This document shows, one piece after another, positions 1 to 12,400 of a stretch of 64,000 nt of DNA (the stretch's first letter is position 1; each line of letters opens with the position of its first letter). The DNA comes from Crocodylus rhombifer (lineage: Eukaryota > Chordata > Crocodylia > Crocodylidae), in contig JAVSML010024434.1 in NCBI GenBank assembly GCA_038503035.1, positions 722,177 through 786,176 on the forward strand, written 5' to 3'. The notes beneath the pieces are model-generated. The model was not told the DNA's origin. It made no database searches and saw only the letters and a program-made list of their open reading frames with translations. Both the position numbers and the translations under genes were made by a program.

Positions 1-640
1 GCAGGTTCACAACTCCCAGCTCTTGTGGCCTCAGCGATATATTTAATGACGCTAAATATAAATCAAATGTTCAAGTTGCACAAATATATGCCTCTCGCAG
101 ATTAAGAAATGACAGCCATGTGTTTGGATTTATTAGTCAGGCAAAAGATAAATGTTGTGGCTAATTGTGCCTGGTCCTCTCCTCTCTGGAGAAATAAAAC
201 AGAGACCATGCATGTGCGGCTCTGGCCCAGCATCCCATCTGCCTCATATAAGGAGGGGAAGGCTAGCAGTGCCAATGCATGCCAGGCAGGCTGGCTGGGC
301 ACAATGTGTGTCTGGCCAGGCCTATGTCACATGAGTCTAATGCCATCCCTCATTACTTATTATGGACATAGAATGACAGATGTGCTCTGGGCTCACAACA
401 TCAACTGACAGACTCCCTGCCCACAAGAGTTTATCCTCCAAGGCCAGAACAACAGGAGGAGATAACAGAATGATAATAACAAAGGATAGCCCAAAAATCA
501 GGCCAAAATAATGGTGCACTTCTCTGTGAAGATCATATAGATGTCTTGACTATTTCAGTTCATGCTAATATTAATTGTTTAATATCTTTAGTAGATTGCT
601 TATCACAAGACAGCAATCTACCTGACACATATGGGAATAT
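1..640. other. No gene or repeat recognised
   Basis: AT-rich vertebrate non-coding sequence. Short open frames occur on both strands but none resembles a known protein or has paired splice sites. I see no transposon ends here. Confidence 0.5.
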
Positions 641-761
641 ACACACACATGCATGCAGAGACATCCACATGCATGCACCAACATACAAGGAGACACACCT
701 ATGTAAGCACACACACAGACACTGTACTCATTTGTGTATGCACACATAGGCACATGCATAC
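641..761. repeat. CA/TG-rich simple repeat with ATGCATGC motifs
   Basis: An imperfect purine-pyrimidine alternating tract of about 120 bp made of acacac runs broken by repeated catgcatgc and cacatgca motifs. It is a degenerate dinucleotide microsatellite of the kind that can adopt Z-DNA. The two short open frames across it are artefacts of the repeat. Confidence 0.75.
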
Positions 762-2789
762 TTAATACACTGGGTGATGTGTGTCATGACTCATGTCCTT
801 CACATGGCAAAAAGCCATTGTGAACATGAATGATTACAGCTGACAGCTGTAAAACGTGGCTTGTTAGCTAAGACTGCAGATACCCATGCTGTCAGCCTTG
901 AAGGCCCTGTGTGGTTATGTATACACAGGGAGACATGCACACAAATATCTAAGAAGCTGGAGTCTGGTGTAAATGAACTGATGGCTTTGCCTGCCCTTGA
1001 CAGCTGAGGGGTTTGAGTAATAAAGATGCACTTTTGGGTATGTTATTGCCTAAAGATGGCAAGTTAGAAATCCTGGCTGGAGACAGCTGTTTCAGCTCCA
1101 CATTGAAGGCTACTGTTTCCCATTAACTGGAGTTCAGAGCCCCTTGGGTACAATACAGCAAGCCATGAAAAGGAGCACTAGATTGTGAGGCGGGCAGGAA
1201 GCACCCAAGCAGGGCTAGAATGCATTGTTCTTTTGGGACTGACGACTTTATGAAGGACCCTACTCCATTGCCCAGTACCTCAAAGATGGGTGACTCGGAT
1301 TTCATTCCTGATTAGAGGATAAAACAGTTTCTGTTAACTGGGCATTAAACACTGAGAAAATTTTAACAGCCCTTGTCACTATCTCTATTTCAGGGGTTAT
1401 TCTTTAGCAGAACTTCTTGGAGGACAGGGCTGAACAGTAGCACGAGGATGCCAGGATGCCCTTATAGTCATCTGATGTCAGGGTCCTCCACAATTGCTAG
1501 AACACCCTCTGAGAACTGAGAAGCCTGAGCTCTCTGGCCAAGAGCCCTATTCTCCCAATTAAAGGCTGTATCTCTTCTTTCTGCTGAGACTAATCTCTTT
1601 GTATCTCTTTATAGATAAAGAAGATTAACAGGTAACTTCTGCTCTGCAGTTGGCAATGAATGCCAGCAGATTAGCTGCAGGTCTGTGCAGCAATCTGTGA
1701 TCCCTTGGTATCAGATAACAAGCAGAGATACTTGCACGGTAATGATCGTCCTATCAATGAGCTCATGAATGAGTAAAACCCAGGACTTAGTGGCAGAGTG
1801 ATAGTTTGCTGTACACTAAGCCCTGGGACAGGAGCCAAAAGTTAAGTCATTATAGGGCACTGGCATAGGAAGTCAAAATGACTGATCAAGGCAAATCTCT
1901 TCCTTGCAGGAGAGATTGGGTGCGTAGCCACACCTTGTTTAACCTGACTGGATTTTTATTTAATCTGTAATTTGCTTTTTATAGCTTTCTCTCATTAAAA
2001 CCAATTGGCAAGTCAATATAATAAGATCTTTACGTTCTGGACCCATTCACACTGTTAATTTCCCTTCTTTTATTTCTTCTCAAATAGGTTTAAGGATGGG
2101 AAGAATTGGGTGCTAATTTCACTGCATTTGTCAATTCAGTAAGATAAAGAATAACACAGAAAGAGACCAGATATCCGTAGAGAGGGAATAAGAGAAAGAC
2201 ACTTTTCCTTTACATAGCTCCTTTTATGAGGAGGCATTTCATAAAATTTCACAAAACAGGCTAAGAAAGCAGCTTGTGATGTACTGTTTCTGTTACAGAG
2301 GTGACCAAATTTAGGCAACAGTTGAGCCTAATGGCCTGATTTTCAGTGTGGAGTGAATGCCAGCATTCATTCTCAGAAAGGTCCATTTAAGTTACCTGTT
2401 CCTGTTCCAGAAAAAAAGTCAGTCTGCCAACTACTTGTCTCTGTCTGCTTCACACAGATGGTTACAGCCAGGTAATTCAGGCATGGTGGGACAGTTTGCG
2501 TGGCTAAGGACAACTATGGGCAGACCTTTACCTCACCCCAAATGGTGTAAATATGCCTACTGACTTCACTGGAAATGGACCTCTGCTAAAAAGTCCATAA
2601 AAATTTGTCCACAATGGAAAATCACTCAGTATTAGAACATGTGTCAGCTAACACAAGGAAAAATACTCAAATCAAGGTCATCAAAAGTATTTAGGTTCCT
2701 AGCATTCACTGATTACCTAAGTATTTCTAAGAGCGGAGGTGTGACTACTTTACATCATGCTAGTAAGCTGTGTGCTAACACAGTGTGAT
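762..2789. other. No gene recognised
   Basis: About 2 kb of moderately AT-rich sequence with only short random open frames. No splice-flanked conserved peptide, RNA gene or transposon terminus was identified. Confidence 0.45.
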
Positions 2790-5345
2790 TCCTGAGTATA
2801 GATTGGCTCTATGGTAGTCCTTGTACCATCAACAGATAAGGTGTCCGTATCCTCCACACTAAAGACAGGACAGGAACAGCTGCTCCCACCAAGGAAGCAA
2901 GGAAGAGTAATTGTGATAGGAGACTCCTTGCTGTGGGGAACAGAGGGTGCCATTTGTTGTCCTGACCCTTAGCTCGAAGGTCTGCTGCCTTCCAGGAGCC
3001 AGGATCTGAGACGTAATGGTGAGGATCCCAAAGCTGGTCTGTCCTACAGACTACTACCCCATGCTCCTTTTCCACACAGGCACCAACGACATAGCAAAAA
3101 ACAACCCCAGGAGAATCATGAGAGACTACAAGTCCATGGGCGTGAAGCTCAAGGGACGAGGAGCACAACTGGTATCATAGTATCATTGGGTCAGAAAGGA
3201 CCTAAACAGATCATCAGGTCCAACCCCCTGCCCTTGGCAGGAATGGGTGCCGGGGTCATATCACCTTAGCCAAATATCTGTCCAGCCTCCTCTTGAAGAC
3301 CCCCAAGGTACGAGAGAGCACCACCTCACTTGGGAGCCCATTCCAGAGCCTGGCGACCCTAACTGTAAAGGCCAGAAAGACCTGCTTGGCTCAACAGGGA
3401 CATAAGAGAGCTTTTGAAAAGGAAAAAAGCATACAAGCAATGGAAAAATGATTCATCATCCAGAGAGGAGTACAATCACATGGTCAGAGTCTGCATGTGT
3501 GAGACATGGAAAGCCAAGGCAGGCATGGAGATCAAGCTGGCATCTGAAATAAAGGACAACAAAAAGTTCCTCTATAATTATACAGAGAGCAAGAAAAAAA
3601 TCAAGTTTCACTTTGGGACCCCTACTAAATTTTGGGGGACAGCCCACAGTTGATCCCCATGAAAAGGCAGAGGTCCTAAATGCTTACTTCACATCGGTGT
3701 TCCTGAAATCAGATGGGAGCTGCTCACCTGTCCAGAGGCCCAGAAAATATGGGGAAGACAACAGCCCACATGAAATTAGTCCCAAACAGGTGAGGGTACT
3801 CATAGAATATCTGGACGTGTTCAAATCTGCTGGGCCAGATGACCGGCATCCAAAAGTCCTCAAACATCTGGCTGAGCTCATAGCAGAGCCTCTGACAAAG
3901 CTGTTTGAAGAGTTGTGGAACTTGGGAGTGGTACCAAATGACTGGAAGAGGGCTAATGTGTACCCATCTTTAAGAAAGGGAAGAGGGATGACCCTGCAAA
4001 CTTCAGACTGGTCAGTCTAACCTTAGTTCTGGGAAAAAGCTTTGAAAAAATTGTTAAGGAGGCCATCAACCACAAGCTTGTAACTAGTGGGGTATTAAGA
4101 AGCAACCAACGCAACTTTGTCAAGGTTATGTCATGCCTAAAAAATCTGGTATCCTTTTATGACCATGTAACTAACCAGCTGGACAAGGGGCATGAGACTG
4201 ACATCATTTACCTAGACTTCAGCAAGGCCTTTGATACTGTTTCCCACGAGATCCTTTTAATTAAGCTGGAGGGTACTGGCCTAGACCAGTCTACAGTGAG
4301 GTGGGTTGGCAATTGGCTCAGAGGCTGATCCCAAAGAGTTGTAACTTGATGGGATGGCTTCACCCTGGCAGGCCATCTCCAGTGGTGTCCCCCAGAGATC
4401 AGTGCTTGGGCCCATGCCCTTTAACATCTTTATCAATGACTGGACGAAGGTGTGGAAAGCACAGTGATTAAGTTTGCAAATGACACCAAGATGTGGGGAA
4501 ATGCAGACATGTCTGAGGATAGGGCAAGGATCCAGGCAGACCTCAACAGACTGGTTCTATGGGCTGAACACAATCAGATGAGGTTCAATAAGGACAAGTG
4601 CCAGGTCCTTTATCTGGGTAGGAAGAACTTTCAGCACAACTATACGATGGGTGGTGATCCATTGGCTGGCACTGCTTCTGAAAGGGACCTGGGGATGGCA
4701 ATCAACCAGAAGATAAATATGAGCCAACAGTACAATGAAGCCACCAGCAAGGTAAACAGACCTCCGGTGTGTATCGGCCAGCGTGCTGTGAACAGATCCA
4801 GAGAGGTGCTCCTCCTGCTCTGTTCAGCACTGGAGAGGCTGCCGCTGGAGTACTGTGTTCAGTTCTGGGCAGCGCACTTCAGGAAGGATGTGGATAAGCT
4901 CAAAAGGGTGCAGAGGAGGGCCACCCATATGATCAGGGGCCTGGAGGACAGGCCCTATGAGGAGAGACCCCTGGGTTTGTTCAGTCTGAGCAAGAGAAGA
5001 CTGAGAGATGACTTGATAGCTGCCTACAAGTATGTCAAGGGTGAACCCCAAGTTCTAGAGGAGCAATTCTTCAGCAAGGCACACTCAGGGAGGACGAGGA
5101 CCAACGGGCACAAGCTAACTGAGGAAAGATTTAAGTTGGACATTAGGAAAAACTTTTCCATCAGGGTATCTAGAATCTGGAACACGCTCCCAGCAGAGAT
5201 GATGCAGTCACCATCCTTGGAGGTGTTCAAGAGGAGGCTGGACAAGCACCTCGTTGAGCTTGCTTGAGCCCAGTAAACTCCTGCCCATGGCAAGAGACCA
5301 GACTTCATGATCTTACAGGTTCCTTCCAGTCCTTTGATTCTCTGG
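2790..5345 (+). mobile_element. CR1 LINE copy, defective, with ORF1 esterase remnant and ORF2 reverse transcriptase
   Basis: A CR1-clade non-LTR retrotransposon on the + strand. Near 2910-2975 the frame reads a GDSLLWGTEG block, and near 3080-3165 a HTGTND block. These are the GDS and GxND signatures of the SGNH esterase-like domain found in CR1 ORF1. From about 3385 the ORF2 linker and reverse transcriptase follow (PAWLNRDIRELLKRKKAYKQ, then FKSAGPDD, YLDFSKAFDTVSHE). The palm motif is FAND instead of FADD near 4478, so the enzyme would be dead. The C-terminal region ([18 protein letters not shown]) runs to a stop near 5267. The 3' end has the typical tail ending in tttgattctctg near 5345. 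The endonuclease domain is missing between the ORF1 remnant and the linker, and stops and frameshifts are present. This copy shares its 3' end with the antisense copy at 39.1 kb. Confidence 0.88.
3172..3376 (-). mobile_element. CR1 3'-end fragment, antisense, nested
   Basis: The + strand reads atcatagtatcattgggt followed by aaggacctaaacagatcat, the reverse complement of a CR1 3' UTR with its tail. It sits exactly between the ORF1 esterase remnant and the ORF2 linker of the surrounding + strand CR1. It is therefore a 5'-truncated CR1 that landed in the older copy, probably together with or after loss of the endonuclease region. Confidence 0.75.
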
Positions 5346-5398
5346 GTGCTTGTACACAACAGGGGTTTAGTCCTCAGGGTTTTATTCTATGCCACCTA

Positions 5399-5441
5399 AA
5401 TTGAAACAGTGGGTTTTTAATTGAAACCCACTTTTTCAATT
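5399..5441. repeat. Hairpin, 18-bp arms
   Basis: aattgaaacagtgggttt (5399-5416) pairs with aaacccactttttcaatt (5424-5441) with one mismatch around a 7-base loop. It marks the left edge of a GC-rich block directly after a CR1 3' end, so it could be the terminus of a foldback element. No target duplication was found. Confidence 0.7.
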
Positions 5442-6160
5442 TTTCTGTCATGTTGCAGTGAGGGGGTCAATCTTTTTTTGTGGGGTGGGAAGGACAGGGG
5501 GCTGGAGCCTGCTCACAGCCAGGGGGTGAACTGCCAGTGGGCTGAGCAGCCCCTGAGCTGTGGGGGGGCCCTGGCCCTTCCCTCCATGGCAATGGTACCC
5601 CCAGGCAGGTTGCTAGTGGGCTGGGTGCTGCCCCAGCTCAGAGGCAGCACCCAGCCCTATCCAAGTCTTCCCCGACCCCAAGCTGGGGCAGCACCTGGCC
5701 TGCTAGCAGCCCGGCTGGGCAGCCTCAGGCGATGCTGCTCCCACAGAGGGAAGGACTGGGGCCCCTGCAGCTCAGTGGCTGCTTGGCCTGCCAGCAGCTG
5801 TCCAGGTGCAGCCCCAGCTTGGAGGTGCCCAATCCAATGTTTCCCCGAGCCCACCTGGACTTCCAGTGCCCCATGCACTGTCCTCGCCACCTTCTCTGGC
5901 CACCAGCAAACCCAGCTGCTCTCCTGCTGCCTTCCCACGCTGCCCCAGAAGTAAGCCAGCCCATTCCCAGGTGGTCCCAGGCATTCTGGCAGCCACAGGA
6001 GCCTGCTGAAAGCAGAAGCAGCGAGGGGCCCAATCTTTTTTTTCCTGCAGAATCTGCCTGCCTCTCCCGTGGCCGGGGGGGGGGGGGGGGGGGAACGGGG
6101 GGGCAGGATGTAGTTGAGTTTGCAATGATGTAAACTCATTTAAACCCCCCAAAACTCTTA
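5442..6160. repeat. GC-rich block with a 19-G homopolymer, possible DNA-transposon interior
   Basis: About 700 bp that is much richer in G+C than its surroundings, with overlapping open frames on both strands, none resembling a protein. It contains an uninterrupted run of 19 G at 6075-6093 followed by another run of seven, a strong G-quadruplex candidate. Composition resembles the interiors of the hAT-like elements at 34 and 45 kb, but no matching ends were found, so assignment to a transposon is inference. Confidence 0.4.
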
Positions 6161-8240
6161 CAGGTGTACAGTGTGATGCCGTTAAGCCACACAAAGTAAC
6201 ATTTTCATTACGTGTACGTGGTAATGGCCTCACATGTACAAGTGCTCTAACTGACTTCTCCAAGGTCACACAGCCTGGCTCACAGATCTCTTCTCTGACC
6301 TTGAGGCACCACTATCTCTTAAATAGGAAGAAGATGATGAAAAGAGAAGAGAAAACAAAATGAGAAAGAGGCCTTGAAAACAATTTGTATCAGGAGTATC
6401 ACAGATAAATTCCCTGGGTTTTTCACTTTGTTATTCTTTCCTTATGAATGTGTTCATGATCAGTAGTCCTATACACTCCAGGAGGATAATCACCTTAATG
6501 GGAAGTTACCAACCTCCTCTTTGCACGGGTAAAATAAAATATTTGTCTTCCTAATTTAGTTGCACTGAAGTAATCAGGACCTAAAAATGACTGTTGAAGA
6601 TTGATGCTTAGAGTGACAGAAAATAACCCCATTGAGCATATACCTGTGTCTGTGTGCACAGGAATCCCTGCACACATGAATGGAGACATGTGTTCATGAA
6701 ACTATGTAGGTGCCTTTGTGCATGAGGGGAGTGCATATGCAGATGTTTCAATATGCAGATATTCCTCTGGTCTAAATTAGAACAAAAATAGAAGCAACTG
6801 CTTTAATCTTCACTTAGGAATACTATGAACATACCATTTTTTCCTTGGCATTTTTTGAAAAATGATGTGCTTTTAATTAAAGGCCAGTGCCATAAGCTTT
6901 AAGTCGTTAGCATCCCAGATAAGATCCAAAACCATTTTCTTCAGGTTTTGCCCATTTGAGAGAATCAGAGCTATTTTTCTGAATTAATGCCCATCATTAA
7001 AAACAAGATTTCATCCCAGAACACCCATAAGGTAACACTGGAAATAGAAAGAATTAATGGAAACTTTATACAGCCATTTGGCTCTTCATCAAAAGTGCAA
7101 TATTTCCCTAAAAAGAACTGCATTCACTACTAGATTAAATTCTCCCTATGTATTGTTCCCAAGTCTGATACCTTTCATCAAGCTTCGCTAGGTGTTTTCA
7201 GATCTCAAATTGTGGCTTCTATAATTGCAAGTCTTATTTGGTTGACGATGCAAGAACTTTCATAGAAGCTCCTGACTAGAGCTTTCTGCTGTCTGGCAAT
7301 GCATGTGAGACACTGAAAATATGTGTCAGGTCAACCAAACCCTGCAGTATATGTAAAGAATATATTTAGTATTGAGGAAAGCAACACCTGGCTCCACAAT
7401 GCAACTCCCAGGGGATAGAGTACATCTTAGGAGTGAATTTTTTTCCAAGCTTCATGTAAGAGGAAGGTTGGTCTCTGTGGTCACTGCACCTGGCTAGTTT
7501 TCAGGAGATGCGAGTTCAGTCCTGGGCTCTTCCAGGCTCCCTTGGGCAAGTCTCTTAAAATTCTTGTGCTTTGTTTTCCCCATCCATGAAAAGGGATAGG
7601 AGTGTACCCTTTCTCCTGCTCAATGTTCATCTCATCTATGGAGATGGTCAGCTCTTTGGGCAAGGGTTTGTTTTTATTGCAGTCTGATCAGTGACTTGGT
7701 GATGAACATGGTGCTCTGACTTCAGCTGTAGCCTCTCAGTAATTTAGATCACTCGCAGGTAGTTTTTTTTCTTTAATGGCTCCATTCAGAATCCATTGGA
7801 CTTGTATAAACCAGAATTTCCAGAGCAAATCAAGAGCTCCTGGTTTGCTTAAGTTGTTTAAAAGGACACGGTAAAATGAGGGTGGCAGTAGGGAAGAACA
7901 TTATTTCTGAGAGCTCCAAACATCAGGAGGTTCTCTCTTCTGTGAAGCTATCACACAATTGTGAGGTGTGAAGACAGCTGAAAGAAAGTCCAGTGGTGTG
8001 AAGGTACCAAGTGACTCCAGTTACAGGCAGACTTAATTACTGAAACGCGAGCATTCATTTCCTCCTCCTTCCCATTCACATCCTTCCCCCACTCCTTGCC
8101 TTCCTGCTTTCTGTCTGTCTTCCTGGAATGCCCTCCTATCTCAGCAGGAAAAAAGTAAACACCCTTTTTTCATACAACCGCAGCTTTCAAACATACCACT
8201 CCTCCCCAAGCCACCCCCATCAACCCTCTATGAGAGGGCT
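6161..8240. other. No gene recognised
   Basis: AT-rich non-coding sequence without a recognisable exon or transposon terminus. A 44-bp stretch at 6763-6806 recurs near 9512-9555. Confidence 0.45.
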
Positions 8241-9225
8241 TCCTCCCTTCCTCAAACCAACCTGATTCTGGTCAGCCAGGGCAGCCTGCCTCTGATCTGG
8301 TGCGTCTCCTAATGTCAGCTAGGAGTTTCAGGGCCCAAGAATGTGCCTTACTCTATTCCAGCCAAGGTTGTTGAGTAATAATAGCATTCGGCTGCTTCAG
8401 TGAATATATACCTGTAGCATATGAATGGTACAGGTTCAGCCCTTTGGTTTTGCATGATTCTTTGTATGGAGATGTCACAAAATCCTTCTGTGACATAAAA
8501 GCAATTGTTATTGCAACATGCCTGAGGAGCTGTCCTATTCTGTAGTGTCCTGCAGCTCCTTCCTTCCCGTGTCTTTGAAACTCCTACAGCCAGATTCTCT
8601 CTGAGTCTGACATGTGAATGATGTATCAGGATAGGTCCTGGGGCAGCTATGGTACCCATTATGGCCATTTTAATCCTACACATACTCCTGGTCCTTTCTA
8701 TAACCCCGCCTGTTTCTCTCATCTGCCACATCTTGATGTTTCTTTGTTATTAATTGGGAGGCTGCCCCCAAGTCCCATGGTATCCTCACTGGTACTTTGC
8801 CCAACCTGACTCATCTCTCACGATCACTAGACCCCCCTCTGCCCACCGGCCAAAACCATGCAGTTCTCATGGGTGTCTCTCACACTCTGGCAGACCTACT
8901 GGTACCTAGCTGGCACTGGGAGCCAGTGGTTACCATCTGTGGCCTGAATGGGTCTTAGGGCTCTCAACTGTGGCCTCCCGCTGCCCCCATTGTCATGCCC
9001 GTGTCCATGCCCCACAGGTGATACTGCATCTACAACTTAGTTCTTTTGTAGAGGCCTCATCCCTCTTGGCTTTACTGCCCCTCCCCTTCCTCCCCACCCC
9101 CCAGCTGTAGGGTTTCAGCCCTGGCTCAGCGATTCAGGCCCAGCTATCCCAGCCTCAGCCCTCTCTGGGTATCTGGTCTGTGGGCCCTTCAGCCCCATAT
9201 TACTGCTTGTCTCAGTCCCTTTGGA
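8241..9225. other. GC-rich stretch, possible decayed LTR, unassigned
   Basis: A pyrimidine-rich, GC-rich block that stands out from AT-rich flanks. On the minus strand a TATA-like ggttataagcctggg occurs near 9660-9675, which resembles ctataaaaaccctggg in the solo LTR at 20.6-21.7 kb. TG/CA ends and a target duplication were not found, so this is only a suggestion. Confidence 0.2.
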
Positions 9226-9425
9226 GTCCCTAACCCAGGGCAAGGCTGATCATGGCTCAGCCCAGCATACACTGCCCCTGCAATGTCCCTGATCTAGGAC
9301 AAGGCTGCTCTTGGTGCAGGTCAGCCCCCATGGTATCCCTGACCCAGAGCAAGGATAATCTTCATTCAGCTCAGCCCCCGTATTGTCTCTGACCCAGGGC
9401 AAGGCCGGTCTCAGTTCTGCCTCCT
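9226..9425. repeat. Minisatellite, about 50-bp unit, four copies
   Basis: Units begin at 9226, 9285, 9335 and 9385, each starting with a variant of tccctgacccagggcaaggc followed by a ctcagcccagc-like segment. Unit lengths are 59, 50, 50 and a partial. The copies are diverged, so this is an old tandem array inside the GC-rich block. Confidence 0.7.
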
Positions 9426-12400
9426 CCTAAAGTGTTTGGGCTTCTGCCCCATGCAGCCCACCAGGTCCCAGACCCTGTGGCATCCAGTCCACCCCTATCA
9501 GCCACACCCAATCCTCTGGTCTAAATTAGAACAAAAATACAAGCAACCACTTTAAAATCCAGGTGCCCTCTCTGGGTCATCATCATACCTACCAGCGTGA
9601 CCTGGCAGGAGTTCCTTTCTCTGCAGAGTTCAGGGCTAAACTGCCCCTCTGTCTCACGAGCCCAGGCTTATAACCCCTGTGCTCCTCCCCTTCTGGTCAG
9701 GTGCTGAATGACCAGCTGCAGGTGCGTCCCCTCATCTTAATGGGAAGCTTACTGCCTAGGCTGTAGTTGTTGCCTTGCTGTCTTCCCTCCTGCAGCTAAC
9801 CTCTGTTCAACTGGCTGGGGCTCTTTCTGCTGCAGTCTCTCCCTTAAAGTAACAGAAGCCCCCGGCTCCCTCTTACAAATGGAAAGAGGTATCGGAATAC
9901 CCCAGGAAATTTGTCATTGTCATTGATGAAAAGCTGTATTTCCAGCTTGCTGTGTGATCTATAGAGGATAAATAGTGCAAAGCCTCTTCTGTGGGTTTTC
10001 TCTAGGTAAGAAAGATAAATTGCTTTCTCTGTGGTTCTCAGCTGGTGTACTTGGAAAGAAGAGTGCAGCCAGCATATTACATATGACGAGGTTAATAGCA
10101 AATACCTGGATACATAGGCAAATACATACATAAATACACACACATATTACACATACACACATATATTACACGTATATGTAGGTATGTATGTGTGTGTGCA
10201 CATATGCAGCTGTTTGCGTTGGATCTGCATTTACTTTTGTCTCTGTATACATGCATATATTCTTCACTTGTTTGAATTGAGAAGAAGCCTCGTTAGGGAA
10301 GGACTCCCTTTTGCTTATTCCTCTCTGGCTTAAAAGTCTCATGATAAGGACGTTCCCTCTGTCTGAGGACTGTTTCTATTCTGAAGCCCAATAGTGAAAA
10401 CAGGCAGAAAGTCAGGGACCGTTCCAGAATGATGCAGGACCCTTTTGAGTGATCCTTAATGGAAATAAACATCTTTCACGTTTTTGTCCCCCACTGAAGG
10501 CTTTGTTCCACACCCAAGGGACATATATACATGTGTTGTTCTCAAAGGACAACACAATAAGTGATAAAAAAATACAACTAAGGAGGCAAATCCCTCCATT
10601 GATGCTGTTACTTGTTATTTAAAGTGGAGGACCAGCTCCTCCATGGTTGCAAATCAGCACAGTGCTCTTGCCTTCTGAACAGCTACTCTGATTTTTGTTT
10701 CAGTGGTAGATGTGACCCAGAGACTTAAGCCCATCCTAAAACAGCCAGTGCAGAAAAGATAAGCTATGCTGTTGACTTTAAACAGCAGGTGGGTCTGCAC
10801 AGTCTAGGTCATTTAGCAAAAATGTTGCAACCTGGCTATACTTAGGTCTTCTTCTTGGATATCATTGTTGTAACCTAACTGCCTGGACAGAGAAATAATT
10901 AATGGTGCCCTTGTTCAGAGTACAAGTGGAACATGTGATGGCTCAGCAAGCTATAAATTACAACTGAGTTTCCATCTGATCCAAAGTCTATTTATACCTC
11001 ACAGGCCCCAATTAACTTTAAAAGTTGGGGTTGATGGTGAAATAGAGAAATTGTTCTCAAATAATGTGATTGAATAGGGTCTGATATTAACAGATAGAGA
11101 CAGAAGATGCCATTTATTCCTCCAAGGCAAGGAAGGTCTAGAGCTGCACACAGATTTCACTCAGTTATTCCTGGACTGAGCCAATGAACTTGTGCTGGAC
11201 ATTGGAGATTACACTGAGAAGGAACAGCCAGACCTTCCAATGTGCCTTGCTCCTTAGGGATGAATAAAGTAAAAGACCTCCAATCAAAAATTCAAAAATG
11301 CTGTCCTCTGCAGGACTAAGCAGACCTCCCAGGACCAGAAAGTTAAGGAATCTCCCTCTTATTTTGAAGACCTTCTCACTCCCACTTTCCTAACAGAGCT
11401 CTCAATCTCTCACTAATTGGTACCAAATCCAAACAGAAAAGACAAGCCTAGCAACAAGGTGTCTTGTTTGTTAAGGTGATTCTGAAGTATTTAATAACTG
11501 GAAGAGGAGAAATTAAATCAATAAGCAATATGAACTCTAAAGTTGGAGTCAAATGCACCAGAGAAAGCTAAATCTGACTCTTGAGGTGATTCAGCCCCAG
11601 AAGGGTTATGTGGTTTAGCATTATTTTTTTGAATACTGTGCTTAATGATATAGAGAATTGTTCATTTTAACAATAAGACCATATGAGGACTTTAGATTAT
11701 CATACTGAATGGGAATTTCTGCAATTTCAATTCCAACTTAAGTTGAGTGCTCAGCAACACATCCAGGCTGACTGTGCTCAGCCAAAGAAGCATGTGTGTG
11801 CAACAAAGAAACTATGAAGGACCAAAGGAGAATTCCCTCAGCACAGGAACAGCATACTACTAATGTAAGCACACCAACACTTCTTCATACTGCATCGAGA
11901 ATTGCCAGGAACATGACTCTGAAGGGACATACCTACAGCATTGAGCACCACGGGGATTCAGGACTGCAGCATAGCCAGTAAGCTGTCATGCTGAGCCTCC
12001 AGCTGTTCTATGTACAGTTTGTTCTGAGCCTCCTGCATCCAGCCTCAAGCAGAAGTTCCCAGATGCTGTCAAAAAAGGTTACTCTAGTAAGATGCATGTC
12101 TTGGCAAAGCCAGGAAGAGCTGGAAACCTTGCAAAAGAAAGTCTGGTCTCAAGAAATCTCGGACCCCCTACTCATTCAGATAATTCTTCCAAGCCATTCG
12201 ATATACCTGCATCCCTACTACCACCTTATGTATGAGCCTGTCAGCATTATAACCTATAGAATTTGCTTAGGAAAGGTGCATAAGACAATGGCAGATTTCC
12301 AAGCGCAGTAGAAAATGGTGCTAATATCCGAGGGAGTACTTTCGTCTTCAGGATCCATACTGAAGCAAAGCTTCATCATGGTGCTATTATAAACAGAGAT

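Noticed and set aside
11988..12311. 107-codon + strand frame near 12 kb
   Set aside because: No domain, no flanking splice pattern, and average composition. Most likely chance.
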